Below, piece by piece: positions 24,096 through 33,602 of a DNA stretch of 34,563 nucleotides; position 1 is the first letter of the stretch, and every line of letters starts with the position of its first letter. The translations under genes and the position numbers were made by a program. The notes beneath the pieces were generated by a model. The model worked only from the letters and a program-made list of their open reading frames with translations, did no database searches and was not told the DNA's origin. The DNA comes from Acidobacteriota bacterium (GTDB lineage Bacteria; Acidobacteriota; Terriglobia; Terriglobales; Acidobacteriaceae): the NCBI GenBank assembly GCA_021828835.1, contig JAJZCY010000012.1, forward strand, positions 1-34,563. Direction: 5' to 3'.

Positions 24096-27000
24096 CGCGT
24101 GGCCTTGATGACCATCGAGAACACGCCCGCTTCATCACGCGCCACCACCAGCGAGACATGGCGGTTGACAGCGATCTCCGCTTGCAGCAGTTGCTGTCCG
24201 GTAGTGTTCACGTCGGTTGCGTAAGTCAGCGTCACATTGCGCCCCACCTGCTCCTGCACGGTGATGCGCGAGGTGGAGTTGCCGAACGCACCCAGATAAT
24301 CAGGATCCACCTTCACCGAGCCGGCCCCGAACAGCTTTTGCACGCGGCTGCTCATGGTGGCGTTCAGCGCCCCGCCCAGCAGAGCGTCCGTGGCCGGGTT
24401 GCCGAACTCCTGCTGCTGTTGCTGCGTGTAGAGCCGCTCCTGGTCCTGCGTGTGCCCCGAGGCGAGCAGGGCAACCACGTCCGACTCCGACATCGGCGGA
24501 TCGCTGCGATAGGTCACCGACATCTTCTGCAAAGTGCCGTGCAGTCCCAGGGTGATGTCATAGTCCTGCACCCGCGCTGTGGCCGTCATGTCGATGACCG
24601 GCTCGATGCGCACCGGATTGCTGAAGGTGATGTCGCCGCGCTGCAGTTCGTAACGCGTGCCGGCGATCACGGCGCTGCCTTCGGTCACCGAGACTCGTCC
24701 CAGCACCGAAGGCGAGGCCATGGTGCCCCGCAGGCGCAGGTCCACGTTGCCGGCGAGCTTGGCAAAGGCGTTCTGGAAGTTGAGCTGCGGCGAAGAGGTC
24801 AGGTGAATATCCAGGCGCAGGCGGCTTGAAGGTGTGTTGGGCATAACCACCGTCTGCGTCTTGGCGCTGGCCTGCGCGGCCAGCGAGGCCAGATCGAGGT
24901 CCGGGCTAGTGGCAAAGCGTGTGATCAGCACGTTGCCGCTGAGCAGAAGGTTATTGGCCGGCCCTTGCAGGCGCAGGTCCGCATCGGCTAGCGAGCTGAT
25001 GCCTTCCGGATAGCGGATGCGCACGCCCTTGCCGGTGACGGTGAGATCGGCAAAGACGCCGCGCTGGTAGCTGAGCGAGCCGCCCACATTCAATAATCCG
25101 CCGCCGGTCATGGCGGTGAGATTGCGCACCTCCAACCGGTTGCGGTTGAACATCAGCGTGCCCTGCATCTGGCTCAGGCCGTTGGGAATGTCTTCGAGCG
25201 AGAGCGAGCCATTGTGAATATCGATGCGGCCGCGCAGCCCGGGATTCTGCACCGTGCCATGCGCTTCCACTTCAAAGGTGGTGGTGCCGCTCGCCGTCAG
25301 ATCGGGATCCAGCGTCTCGGCGAGCTTCAGGTTGATGGTGCCGCTGGCGGCCAGGTCCAGCGGACGCTCGCGAGAGAAAGCAATGGTTCCCACCGCATGG
25401 ATATCGGTATCCTCGCCGGTCACGTGAACGGGATCAAGATGAATGCGGCCGCCACTCAGCGTGGCGTGCAGGCCACCGTCGCCCACCAGGTGCACGCCGG
25501 CCAGAGTCACGGCAAGCTGCTCCAGCTTGGCTTCGCCCTGAAGCTGGTCAGGATGCGCCAGCGGCCCGGTCAACGTCACCGTTCCCTGCAAAGCCGACTG
25601 CCCGCTGAGAGCGTCCACGTGCGCCAGTTTGAGCAGCGCGCCCACATCGAAGCGGGAAAACTCGATGCGATTCTCGGTCGCGTAATCGCCGTGCAGTTGC
25701 GTCTGCCCGTGCAGGTTCAGTTCCGCTCCGGCGAGAAAGGTTGTGGCGTCGTAGAGAAGTGCGTGGCCGGCGGTGTGCGCGGTCGCATGCAGCGCGCCCA
25801 GCGTCTCGCCATCCACCACCAGTCCGGCCACACTGGCATTGCCCTGCACCTGCGGATCGTCCAGGGTCCCCGATCCGGTGGCCGAGATGCCCAGCTTGCC
25901 CGCCACGGAAAACTTCGCTTTCTGAGGCCATCTGATTTGCGCCAGTTCCAGTCCGGCTCCCTTGACCGCGGCTTGGAAGCGCCGGGCGGCAAAATCGTAG
26001 CTGCCGCTCCCATTCAGTGTTCCGCTCGCGGTCTCTACGCGCAGCGAGGAGAGCTTCAGCGTCTGCCCGGCGAACGCGCCCTGCGCACGCGCGCGTGCAA
26101 CCGGCTGGCTATAGATGCTGCCGTTGCTCAGTTCCACCCAGCCTGATCCGCCCGGCGCGGCCAGCGTACCGGTGACATCGAACTGCGCGGCCAGAGTACC
26201 GGTTGCAGGCAGTTGGCCCGGGAGATACGGCCGCAGGTCGTCCAGGGAAACATGATCTGCCTGAACGTGCAGGCGCGCCGCGGTCTGTTCGTTGTAGCTG
26301 GTCGCCTCAAGGCTCTCGCTGCGCCGCGCCGCTGTCTGCGGCCGCCGCTCTTCGGGACTGCTCGTTTCCTTTGGCTGCACCGCCGCATCCAGAGTGCCGC
26401 TCACGGTGACCCGCGCTGCTCCGCGCTGAAAAACGCCCTGCTGGATCGCGATCCTCGCGTCCGAGTAGCTGCCCGACGCCTCCACGGTATCCAGGCTCAG
26501 GTAGCGCGGCTGGGCGCCGGTGGTCTTCGCCGCGGGCATCTCTACTGCCAACTGCGTCGCATGCACGCTGCCGGCGATGCGCGGTCGCAGCAGCGATCCG
26601 GTCCAGGTGCCGTTGAACTGCGCCTGGCCGTTGAGTTGCGTGGGCAGCGCGGCCGCACCCTTCCGCGCGCCGCGCTCCAGTCCCATGTCGCGCAGAACAG
26701 TGTCGAACTCGGCAAGCCGGGCAGAGTGAAAGCTCACCGTCAGGACCGTCGGGCTGGTCATGGGATAGGCTCCCAGCCTGCCGTTCGCCTCAATGGAACT
26801 GCCGGGCAGATGCAGCGACAACTGGCGCAGATCGACGACGCCGTCTTTTTGGGTGTAGGTGGCGTCCACCGTACCCGTAGCCGGAACCTCGCCGCCCGGC
26901 GGACGTCCGGAAGGGCTCAGCGCGAGCTTTGTGCTCACAGCCACCGTGTTGGCGTCGCCGTGAGTCCAGGCGGCTTCGGCCGGCCCGTTCAACAGCGCAT

Positions 27001-28402
27001 CGATGCCCAGCCGCTGATAGGGCTTCTCGCTGACCATATCGAGCAAGACATCGAGCGGCAGATTCTCGAGCTGCGCCGTGACTTTTCCATCCACGGGGAT
27101 CGTAGTGGTCAGGGCCTGCACCGTCACCGGGCCACGCGAGCGCGGCGCATGCGTCTGCTGGCTGCGCTGCTCCGGAAGCGACGAAGCCATCACCTCCACC
27201 GGATTGGCGGGTTGAGGCAGCCAATGGCGCAGGTCCACCGTGCCCTCCATGACGCCGCCCGCGCTGAACCGCGCCACCACGTGGTCGATCAACAGCCGGT
27301 CGGGATTGGCAGCGACCTGCGCGTCCAGCGTGATGCCGCGCGCCACCACGCCCGTGCCCACGTAGGCGCCGCCGTCCACGTGCACGCGGCCGTCAATCTC
27401 GAACATGCTGCCTTCACCGCTCTCGGTCAGGTCCAGGCGCGCGATGCCCTCCGGCGCGTTCGGATAGCCGGTGAGCGGCTCGATGAGGCGCATGTCCAGA
27501 TCGCCTTGCGTCTTTGCCTGCCAGTGCGGATGCGAGAAGTCCAGAAGCGTGCCGGTGACGGTGAGGGTGTGCACCTCGCCGCGGGCCGGACCCGGGGCGC
27601 TGATGCGCAATTCTTCCAGCCGCACGGCGTTGCGCATGAGCACCAGCGTGGCCTGCGCCGTGCCGCGAACCGCCGGCTCCCGCTTCTTCCCTGCACCGCG
27701 AGTGAGAACCAGGTTCGCCCCGCCCAGTTCGATACGATAACTCTCCTCCGCGCCCGCGGCCGGCGGCACGTAACTGGTCTGGAGCAGCACGTCCTCCGCA
27801 GAGAAATTGATCGGCTCGAGGCGGTCCTGAAAATCGAAGCGCGCAGCGCGGTTTTCGTAGTGCAGCCATCCGTCCCGCACGGCCAGGTGCCTGGCCTTGA
27901 GCGCAAAGAGCCGTTGCAGGGCCGGGGTCTTGCTGACGCGCCTGGTCTGCGGCTGGGGCTGGTTGGTGGCGCCATCGGGATAGACGATCAGGTGCAGCAT
28001 CGGCCGGTCGATCTCCAGATTGGCCAGCTCGATGTGCGGTCGCAGCAGCCCCAGCACGCTGATCTGGGCGCTCAGCCGCTCAATGCTCGCGTACGGCGCT
28101 TCGCTCGCCGCCTCGCGGCCGTGGATGACCACATGGTCCGCCTCTGCCTGGAGGTGCAGCAGCCGCCAGTGAAAAGCGCCAACCTCCACTTGGCCACCGG
28201 TCAGATTCGACAGCGACCTGACTAGCCGCTCGCGCACGACATTTTGGAAGCTCTGCGAGCTGGCATAGAAGTAAAGCCCGGTGAGCGCCAGCAGGAGCAG
28301 CAGAACTCCGCTGCCCACGGCCAGCGGCACATGGCGCAGCAGGAAGCGGCGCAGGCGCGCGCGTTTGCTCCCTAGCGGGTTGGAGTGGACGATCTCGCTC
28401 AT
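24083..28402 (-). CDS. TamB-like translocation/assembly protein (AsmA-like superfamily)
   Basis: A 1439-residue envelope protein. An N-terminal anchor (about 24-47; LAVGSGVLLLLLALTGLYFY) is followed by an AsmA-like start (RLVRSLSNLTGGQVEVGAFHWRL) and then a very long beta-taco region of repeated short strands with T-x-T-G-T-L/V and G-x-G turns. The C-terminal TamB domain includes NPVRIEPVIDMTATARVQDYDITLGLHGTL, MSESDVVALLASGH and the final RHVSLVVARDEAGVFSMVIKATRRYR. TamB spans the periplasm and partners an Omp85 protein (TamA), or moves phospholipid between membranes. Here an Omp85 gene and a SurA-like gene lie immediately upstream, with an ATGA 4-nt overlap to the latter, so the three are one translationally coupled unit. 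Confidence 0.9.
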   Translation of the reverse strand: MSEIVHSNPLGSKRARLRRFLLRHVPLAVGSGVLLLLLALTGLYFYASSQSFQNVVRERLVRSLSNLTGGQVEVGAFHWRLLHLQAEADHVVIHGREAASEAPYASIERLSAQISVLGLLRPHIELANLEIDRPMLHLIVYPDGATNQPQPQTRRVSKTPALQRLFALKARHLAVRDGWLHYENRAARFDFQDRLEPINFSAEDVLLQTSYVPPAAGAEESYRIELGGANLVLTRGAGKKREPAVRGTAQATLVLMRNAVRLEELRISAPGPARGEVHTLTVTGTLLDFSHPHWQAKTQGDLDMRLIEPLTGYPNAPEGIARLDLTESGEGSMFEIDGRVHVDGGAYVGTGVVARGITLDAQVAANPDRLLIDHVVARFSAGGVMEGTVDLRHWLPQPANPVEVMASSLPEQRSQQTHAPRSRGPVTVQALTTTIPVDGKVTAQLENLPLDVLLDMVSEKPYQRLGIDALLNGPAEAAWTHGDANTVAVSTKLALSPSGRPPGGEVPATGTVDATYTQKDGVVDLRQLSLHLPGSSIEANGRLGAYPMTSPTVLTVSFHSARLAEFDTVLRDMGLERGARKGAAALPTQLNGQAQFNGTWTGSLLRPRIAGSVHATQLAVEMPAAKTTGAQPRYLSLDTVEASGSYSDARIAIQQGVFQRGAARVTVSGTLDAAVQPKETSSPEERRPQTAARRSESLEATSYNEQTAARLHVQADHVSLDDLRPYLPGQLPATGTLAAQFDVTGTLAAPGGSGWVELSNGSIYSQPVARARAQGAFAGQTLKLSSLRVETASGTLNGSGSYDFAARRFQAAVKGAGLELAQIRWPQKAKFSVAGKLGISATGSGTLDDPQVQGNASVAGLVVDGETLGALHATAHTAGHALLYDATTFLAGAELNLHGQTQLHGDYATENRIEFSRFDVGALLKLAHVDALSGQSALQGTVTLTGPLAHPDQLQGEAKLEQLAVTLAGVHLVGDGGLHATLSGGRIHLDPVHVTGEDTDIHAVGTIAFSRERPLDLAASGTINLKLAETLDPDLTASGTTTFEVEAHGTVQNPGLRGRIDIHNGSLSLEDIPNGLSQMQGTLMFNRNRLEVRNLTAMTGGGLLNVGGSLSYQRGVFADLTVTGKGVRIRYPEGISSLADADLRLQGPANNLLLSGNVLITRFATSPDLDLASLAAQASAKTQTVVMPNTPSSRLRLDIHLTSSPQLNFQNAFAKLAGNVDLRLRGTMASPSVLGRVSVTEGSAVIAGTRYELQRGDITFSNPVRIEPVIDMTATARVQDYDITLGLHGTLQKMSVTYRSDPPMSESDVVALLASGHTQDQERLYTQQQQQEFGNPATDALLGGALNATMSSRVQKLFGAGSVKVDPDYLGAFGNSTSRITVQEQVGRNVTLTYATDVNTTGQQLLQAEIAVNRHVSLVVARDEAGVFSMVIKATRRYR

Positions 28403-29154
28403 TGCGCCTTCCCCGCCGGCGCGGCCTCGGCCCGCTCGAACGCCGGGTCCAGAATCTCAACATCGCCCTGCGCCCGCAGTGTCTTCAGCCATTGATCGAA
28501 TAACCCGCTCACCTGCTGCTCCAGCAGGATTTCCTGAATGCGGCTGGACACCACATCGAGAGGAGGAACAGCGGATGGATCGGCGTAGTGGGGGGCCAGC
28601 TGGTCGCGATAGTAAGTCTCCACCGCCTGCCGCGAGATGTGAATCCCGGGCCGGAACTGCTGCTCGATGAAGCGCAGGATCTCCATACGGTAGCGGATGT
28701 AGGCGCGCACGCGTTGCGGAGTGAGGTCGTGCTGGGCGAGCAGCGCCTTCCAACCCGCATCGCTTTCACATGCATGCCGGGCACAGGCCGGCAACTGGCT
28801 GCGCAATTCCTGGATGCGCGCATCCACCTCGGCCGGGGTGGGCATCGCCGCTTCCTCGTCCTGCTGGCGAATCTCCCGTTCGACAAGGGCGCGGCTGATG
28901 AGCTGCTCGAGGGCGCGCTGCGGGCTCAAGGCGGGCTCGCCAGGACGGGTGGCGTCGAGAAACGCCAGGCGAATCTCGTCCTCCACGTCGCTGGCCAGAA
29001 TGGGCCGGTTATTGACCACCGCTACCACCTCGTCCAGCATCACCGGGTGCGCGTTCTGCGCAAGCACACCGCCGGCGAACAGCACCATCCCCAGCGCGCA
29101 GCCCGCGATCCAGCGGGAGGCGCGGCAGCTCGGTTTGTGGAAAGACTGCGCCAT
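28399..29154 (-). CDS. SurA-like periplasmic chaperone lacking a PPIase domain
   Basis: The 251-residue product has a signal peptide or anchor (about 13-32; hydrophobic GCALGMVLFAGGVLA). The mature N-terminus MLDEVVAVVNNRPILASDVEDEIRL (39-63) is the SurA N-domain hallmark, followed by helices to about 168 and a C-terminal helical lobe (175-232) ending QVSGLFDQWLKTLRAQGDVEIL. The parvulin isomerase domains of full SurA (about 430 residues) are absent. A loop has CARHAC (124-129), which could form a disulfide. Such chaperones carry unfolded outer-membrane proteins. It overlaps the Omp85 gene by 1 nt (TGATG) and the tamB-like gene by 4 nt (ATGA), implying a common function in outer-membrane assembly. 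Confidence 0.86.
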   Translation of the reverse strand: MAQSFHKPSCRASRWIAGCALGMVLFAGGVLAQNAHPVMLDEVVAVVNNRPILASDVEDEIRLAFLDATRPGEPALSPQRALEQLISRALVEREIRQQDEEAAMPTPAEVDARIQELRSQLPACARHACESDAGWKALLAQHDLTPQRVRAYIRYRMEILRFIEQQFRPGIHISRQAVETYYRDQLAPHYADPSAVPPLDVVSSRIQEILLEQQVSGLFDQWLKTLRAQGDVEILDPAFERAEAAPAGKAQ

Positions 29155-32100
29155 CAGAACGCCTGCCCCAGACTGAAGAAGAAATTGAAGTGCGGCGCCT
29201 GCCCGAGATGCGGGTCGGTCTCGTAACCGGGAATATTCAGCGGGCCGCTCGCCGTGGTGGGGATCGAATAGTCGATGTTCACCGGAAAGATGGGCGGATT
29301 CAGGTTATAGCTGAAGTCGAACCGGATCGGACCCACCGGCGTATGGTAGCGCAGCCCGATTCCGGGGGCGTGCGAAAAGTAATTGAAGTCGCACGGGCCC
29401 TGCTGCCCGGTCGAGGTCACCGGTCCCGTTCCTGCCGGATCGTAGGAGGCCGGGTCGTTGGGATTCGCCACAGCCGCCTGGCAAGCCGCGCGATCCGGCT
29501 GATGGATGCGCAGCGCGCTCTTCCAGGCGTCGCTGGATTTCGTAAATACATTGCCCATATCTTCAAACAGTACGAAGCTCAGGCTGTTGCCGAACCAGGG
29601 CAGCGTCGGCGGAGGCAGGCGCAGCTCCGTGCTGTTGATCAGCGCCCCGGCTCCCCCAAGGGGAAATCCGGTCTCCGGATCGCGTGGGCCGGCCGCGTTC
29701 TGGCTGAACCCGCGCATCGAGGTCGGCCCGCCCGCGTAAAGCCGCTCCGGCAGCGGAATCTGTCCGCTGAACCCCGATCCAAAGGAACGCACCTGGCCGT
29801 AGCGCGTATTGCGCGCTACCACAACTTTGTCCTTGTCGAAGCTGTAGTAGCTGGAGTTGGACGTGTCGATACGGTTGAACTCCGCCTGCGACCCGAAGGG
29901 ATGCGACGACAGAAACTCCTGAAAACTGGTGTAGGTGCCGCGGTGCGCATCCATGGCAGAGTCGCGCGTATCCCGAATCCATGTAAACGACGGCCCGCCC
30001 ACGCGCACCGCGGTGGCCAACTCCGAGATGGAGGCCGGGTACACCTGAAGGCTGCCGGCCGCGACCTTTACGCGCCGGAAATCGTATTCGTAGATGAACG
30101 TATTGGCCTTGGAAAGCAGCGCGCCCGGCGCGGCGAAGTTTTGCGTCCAGCGGAACGATCCGTCCAGGCGCGAAGCCACGTACGTCGTCACGTCCTGGCT
30201 GTTGGCGTAGCCACCCGAGATATTGAACCCGATATTCCTGCGGCCCTCGAAGCGGGGCACCTGGTAGAGAAGCCCGATCTGCTGTTCGAGCAGGCCGTAG
30301 GTGGCCTGGAGCGAAGCCGACTGCTCCCGCCCGAAGAGATTGTTGCGGGTGATGTCCAGAATGACGCGCGGGCTGACGCCGGTCTTGCCGTTGGGATTGC
30401 AGGCCACCCCACCGGCGATGGCCCCGGCGCAGTTGTTCTGCGGCTGCCCGGTCTGCGCCTCAAAGCCGAAGCCGTAGGTCAGAGCCCAGCGCCGCGCCTC
30501 CGCGATCTGCAACATCACCATCTTGTAGGGCGCGCCTCCGTCCGGGTTCTGCACCGCGGTGTTCACTTCATTGAACAGCGCGTAGTCGTACAGGTTGCGC
30601 TGCGTGTCCTGGAGCGCGGTCTGGCTGAGCGGCTCGCCCGCGCGCAGGGTGATGGCATCGGCAATGGTTTGCGGACGGGTGTAATGCAGGCCGGTGACCA
30701 GCACGCGCCGCACAAAGATCTGCTCTCCCTCATGGATGCGGAAGATCACGTTGACCATGTGCGGCTGGTCCTTGGCCGGCTCCTGGCTCACATCCACCAC
30801 CACATGATCGAAGCCGCGGCTGAGGTACATGGTCATCAGCGCGTCGCGGTCTCCGGCCATATTCTGCTCCGAGAGCAACTGCCCGGGAACGGTGTTGAGC
30901 AGCGGGGTAAGCATGCCCGCATTCAAGTGGGCGTTGCCCTCGATCGTCACCGCGCCCACACGGGTCTGCGGCCCTTCGTCGATGTGGTAGATCACGGTCA
31001 GCGGCGCGGAACCGTCTCCGGACCCAGGGGCCGGACCGCCGGAGGGGTCGGGGCTCATAGTCGCGGGCGTGCTCGTGGTCGCCGTCACCTTCACCTGCGC
31101 AAATCCGTTGTTGTGGTATGCACCCTCCAGCGCGCTGATGTCGGACGCCACCAGGGCCTGGCTGTACGCGCCGTGGCGATCCAAGGTGTTGGCGGCATGA
31201 ACGCTAAGCAGATCCTTGAGGGTTTCCGTATCAAAGTAATGATTTCCGGCCACCTGCACGCGCTCCACGCGGCGCCGCGGTCCCAGCGCTACTTCAAAGA
31301 CGATCCTCACCTCGGCGAGGGTGGGACGCTGCTCGGTATGGGTGACCTTGGCATCGAAGTAGCCCTGGCGCTGAAAATAATCGCGCAGGCGCCGATTGCC
31401 CTCATTCAGCAGGTCTTCGTCCACCGAGCCTTCCTCGAAGATGGGCACCAGGCGCTTCACGCGCTCGCCGCCCACTTTGGCGCCCTGCACCTCGACGTGA
31501 ACCACCGGGCCGCGGTTCGCCGTGAAGCGGTAAGCGACCGTGCGGGTAGCCTTGTCGTAGTGCGCCGCGGCCAGCTTCACGTCCGCCTCCAGGCGTTCCT
31601 GGCCCTGGTAGTGCTTCAGGACCCCGTTGAGGGCATGATCCACGGTGTCACGGTCCACGTGCGTGCCCTTGCGCAGGTGCGCCACGCGCCGGAACTCCGC
31701 GAGACTCATGCCGGCATCGCCGCTGACCTCCACGCTGCCTACCCGCGCCCGCGGACCCGAGGTCACATGAAATTCGACATTGACGAGCTGTTCGTCGGCG
31801 TGCGGAATCTCGGTATCCACGATGACCGGCTCATAGTAGCCGTTTTCCGCCAATGCGCTGCGCATCTGGGTGATGGCCCGCGTCAGCTTGGACTCAGTAA
31901 AACGGGTTCCGGGCGTAAGCTGCGCGGCGCTTTGCAACTGGGTGTTGGCCGTCGGCCCTTTGGCGCCGTCCACTCCCACCGTGCCGATGAACAGGCGGGG
32001 CCGGCCGCGGAAGATGACCGCTACGCCGCTGCCGCTGCGCTCGCCCACCGCTTCCACGGTGTCAAAAAGACCGGTGGCGTAGAGGCGGCGCAGCGCGGTC

Positions 32101-32417
32101 TTCAGAAATCCTTCGCTGAGCGGCTGGCCGACAGATGTTTCCAGTTGCTCGGGCAGGGGCCGGAGGCGGCGGGCCGGCACCCCTTCGAAGCGCATGCTGG
32201 TGATCGGCAGCCCCTCCAGGGTTGCGGCCGGGGCAGGCAAGGCGGGAGCAGCGTGCACGCCGACCTGCGCCGGAGCGCACGCCGCTCCCGCCGCCAGCAA
32301 CCAGGCCAGCGCCATGCGAACTGCCCATCCAGCCAACCGCAGCCGGCGCCGAGTACCCGCGACCACAGTTCCCTGCTGCCGCAGCTCTGGGGCGCTGCCG
32401 TCCATCCAAGCCGCCAT
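29154..32417 (-). CDS. Omp85-family outer-membrane protein (BamA/TamA-like) with about seven POTRA modules
   Basis: The 1087-residue protein has a basic n-region and hydrophobic signal (about 24-50), then repeated POTRA-like beta-alpha-alpha-beta-beta units starting near 70, 141, 223, 304, 381, 484 and 566. Each opens with a strand such as RVERVQVAGNHYF or RVGAVTIEGNAHLN and has a G-F/Y turn (ENGYYEP, RQGYFDAKV, SRGFDHVVV). A Pro/Gly insert (450-470) interrupts the fifth. From about 645 the barrel follows (YGFGFEAQTG), with GGPTSMRGFSQN as the conserved loop-6 RGF motif and a C-terminal Phe signature (FFFSLGQAF). BamA has five POTRA units and TamA three. Coupling to a SurA-like and a TamB-like gene favours a TamA-type role; an outer-membrane insertase function is expected. 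Confidence 0.9.
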   Translation of the reverse strand: MAAWMDGSAPELRQQGTVVAGTRRRLRLAGWAVRMALAWLLAAGAACAPAQVGVHAAPALPAPAATLEGLPITSMRFEGVPARRLRPLPEQLETSVGQPLSEGFLKTALRRLYATGLFDTVEAVGERSGSGVAVIFRGRPRLFIGTVGVDGAKGPTANTQLQSAAQLTPGTRFTESKLTRAITQMRSALAENGYYEPVIVDTEIPHADEQLVNVEFHVTSGPRARVGSVEVSGDAGMSLAEFRRVAHLRKGTHVDRDTVDHALNGVLKHYQGQERLEADVKLAAAHYDKATRTVAYRFTANRGPVVHVEVQGAKVGGERVKRLVPIFEEGSVDEDLLNEGNRRLRDYFQRQGYFDAKVTHTEQRPTLAEVRIVFEVALGPRRRVERVQVAGNHYFDTETLKDLLSVHAANTLDRHGAYSQALVASDISALEGAYHNNGFAQVKVTATTSTPATMSPDPSGGPAPGSGDGSAPLTVIYHIDEGPQTRVGAVTIEGNAHLNAGMLTPLLNTVPGQLLSEQNMAGDRDALMTMYLSRGFDHVVVDVSQEPAKDQPHMVNVIFRIHEGEQIFVRRVLVTGLHYTRPQTIADAITLRAGEPLSQTALQDTQRNLYDYALFNEVNTAVQNPDGGAPYKMVMLQIAEARRWALTYGFGFEAQTGQPQNNCAGAIAGGVACNPNGKTGVSPRVILDITRNNLFGREQSASLQATYGLLEQQIGLLYQVPRFEGRRNIGFNISGGYANSQDVTTYVASRLDGSFRWTQNFAAPGALLSKANTFIYEYDFRRVKVAAGSLQVYPASISELATAVRVGGPSFTWIRDTRDSAMDAHRGTYTSFQEFLSSHPFGSQAEFNRIDTSNSSYYSFDKDKVVVARNTRYGQVRSFGSGFSGQIPLPERLYAGGPTSMRGFSQNAAGPRDPETGFPLGGAGALINSTELRLPPPTLPWFGNSLSFVLFEDMGNVFTKSSDAWKSALRIHQPDRAACQAAVANPNDPASYDPAGTGPVTSTGQQGPCDFNYFSHAPGIGLRYHTPVGPIRFDFSYNLNPPIFPVNIDYSIPTTASGPLNIPGYETDPHLGQAPHFNFFFSLGQAF

Positions 32418-32556
32418 CTTGAAAACCGTCTCTCCCCAAAAAGTCGGGAACCGCCCCGCGCAGGCAACGCAGAGCGGGGATTTGTCTCATTCCGTGAAAC
32501 TTACTACCCGCCGTGCGGTTTTTCTTCCAGTCCCGGCAACTCGGAGAGCTTCTTTT

Positions 32557-32573
32557 TATACTAACGACTATAG
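32557..32573. promoter_or_regulatory. AT-rich divergent promoter region between the Omp85 and sigma-factor genes
   Basis: TATACT (32557-32562) on the plus strand could be the -10 for the sigma gene (start 32625). TATAGT (32567-32572, minus strand) and TATAAA (32555-32560, minus strand) could serve the Omp85 operon. No clear -35 is seen for any of them. The 207-nt gap has no other obvious feature. Confidence 0.28.
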
Positions 32574-32624
32574 AGGCCGTTGTTACGGCAGCGGCCCAAG
32601 TGTGATCATTCATTAAGGAAGCGC

Positions 32625-33314
32625 ATGCCAAGGCCGCCCTCCCCCGCGCAGTCGCCGGACGCAACTATGCCCAAACGCAACGAAGAAACCGCCGCATCCC
32701 GTCCGGCCGGCAGGACTTCGTTTACTTCTATCAATCCACCCAATCCTATCGAGGATGACGTTCTCGCCCGCGCTCAGGCCGGAGACCACCAGGCCTTTGC
32801 ACAACTCTACGCGCTCCATAAGCGGCGGATCTATTCGCTCTGCCTGCGCATGGTCGGCAATATCGCCGAGGCCGAGGATCTGACCCAGGAAGCCTTCCTG
32901 CAACTGCACCGGAAGATCGGCACCTTCCGCGGCGACTCCGCCTTCTCCACCTGGCTGCACCGCCTGGCCATCAACGTGGTGCTGATGCAGCTGCGCAAGA
33001 AGGGCCTGTCGCTCATCTCGCTCGACGAGGCCATGGAGCCTACCCCCGAGGAGGGTCCAGGCCGCAGCTTCGGCGCCCCCGACCTCACCCTCACCGGGGC
33101 CATCGACCGTTTGGCGCTGGAGCGGGCCGTGGCCGACCTGCCGGCAGGTTACCGGCTGATTTTCATCCTTCATGATGTCGAGGGTTTTGAGCATAATGAA
33201 ATTGCATCTATGCTCGACTGCTCAATCGGCAACAGCAAATCGCAACTTCACAAAGCGCGCCTCAAGCTACGCGACGCGCTGCGCAAACATCTTCCCCAGG
33301 AGACGCAGCTATGA
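32625..33314 (+). CDS. ECF-type RNA polymerase sigma factor
   Basis: A sigma-70-family factor with regions 2 and 4 only. Region 2 (about 52-127) includes FAQLYALHKRRIYSLCLRMV, EAEDLTQEAFLQLHRKI and FSTWLHRLAINVVLMQLRKK. Region 4 (about 166-218) includes LPAGYRLIFILHDVEGFEHN and the helix-turn-helix IGNSKSQLHKARLKLRDAL. Start 32625 is chosen because AAGGA is 5 nt upstream; ATG 32667 is a second option, since the first 40 residues are disordered and Pro/Ser-rich. Its length is 229 residues. The stop overlaps the anti-sigma start (ATGA), so the two are coupled. Divergence from the Omp85-SurA-TamB operon raises an envelope-stress role, but that is inference. Confidence 0.93.
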   Translation: MPRPPSPAQSPDATMPKRNEETAASRPAGRTSFTSINPPNPIEDDVLARAQAGDHQAFAQLYALHKRRIYSLCLRMVGNIAEAEDLTQEAFLQLHRKIGTFRGDSAFSTWLHRLAINVVLMQLRKKGLSLISLDEAMEPTPEEGPGRSFGAPDLTLTGAIDRLALERAVADLPAGYRLIFILHDVEGFEHNEIASMLDCSIGNSKSQLHKARLKLRDALRKHLPQETQL

Positions 33315-33574
33315 CCCATCCCGGTGAAATGAGCTGCGCCGAGTTCCAGGCTCACCTTCCCGAGCTGATCGGCTCCGGCCAGGACATGTCCAACCACCCG
33401 CATCTGCGCGAGTGCGAGCTCTGCCGCGCGCTGTTGGCCGATCTGCAAACGATCGCCGACGCCGCCCGTCAGCTCTTTCCGCAGGAGGAGCCGCCGGCGG
33501 AGATCTGGGACAAGATCGAGTCGGCCCTGAAGAGCGAGGACGGCAAGGAAGAGTCCCTGCCGAAATCCAAATAG
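33311..33574 (+). CDS. Soluble zinc-finger anti-sigma factor
   Basis: An 87-residue protein with the ZAS motif His31-x3-Cys35-x2-Cys38 (HLRECELC), preceded by Cys9 in MSCAEFQAHLPELI, the usual first zinc ligand region. Such domains bind and inactivate the paired ECF sigma factor, sometimes releasing it when thiols are oxidised. No membrane segment is present, so the signal is probably sensed in the cytoplasm. The C-terminus is charged and Lys/Glu-rich. Its ATG overlaps the sigma gene's TGA by 4 nt, the typical coupled arrangement. A hairpin (33603-33630) follows. Confidence 0.9.
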   Translation: MTHPGEMSCAEFQAHLPELIGSGQDMSNHPHLRECELCRALLADLQTIADAARQLFPQEEPPAEIWDKIESALKSEDGKEESLPKSK

Positions 33575-33602
33575 CAGTCTGAAACCATGGGCCCCTATCC
33601 CG

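Noticed and set aside
26213-28225. A 670-codon frame antisense to the tamB-like gene
   Set aside because: Arg/His/Gln-rich with no recognisable motif; the tamB-like frame is continuous and family-like across this span.
29190-32564. A 1124-codon open frame on the plus strand antisense to the Omp85 gene
   Set aside because: It mirrors the codon pattern of the real minus-strand gene, is rich in Arg/His/Gly/Ala with no domain-like motifs, and the opposite strand encodes a clear Omp85 protein. High GC makes such long shadows common.
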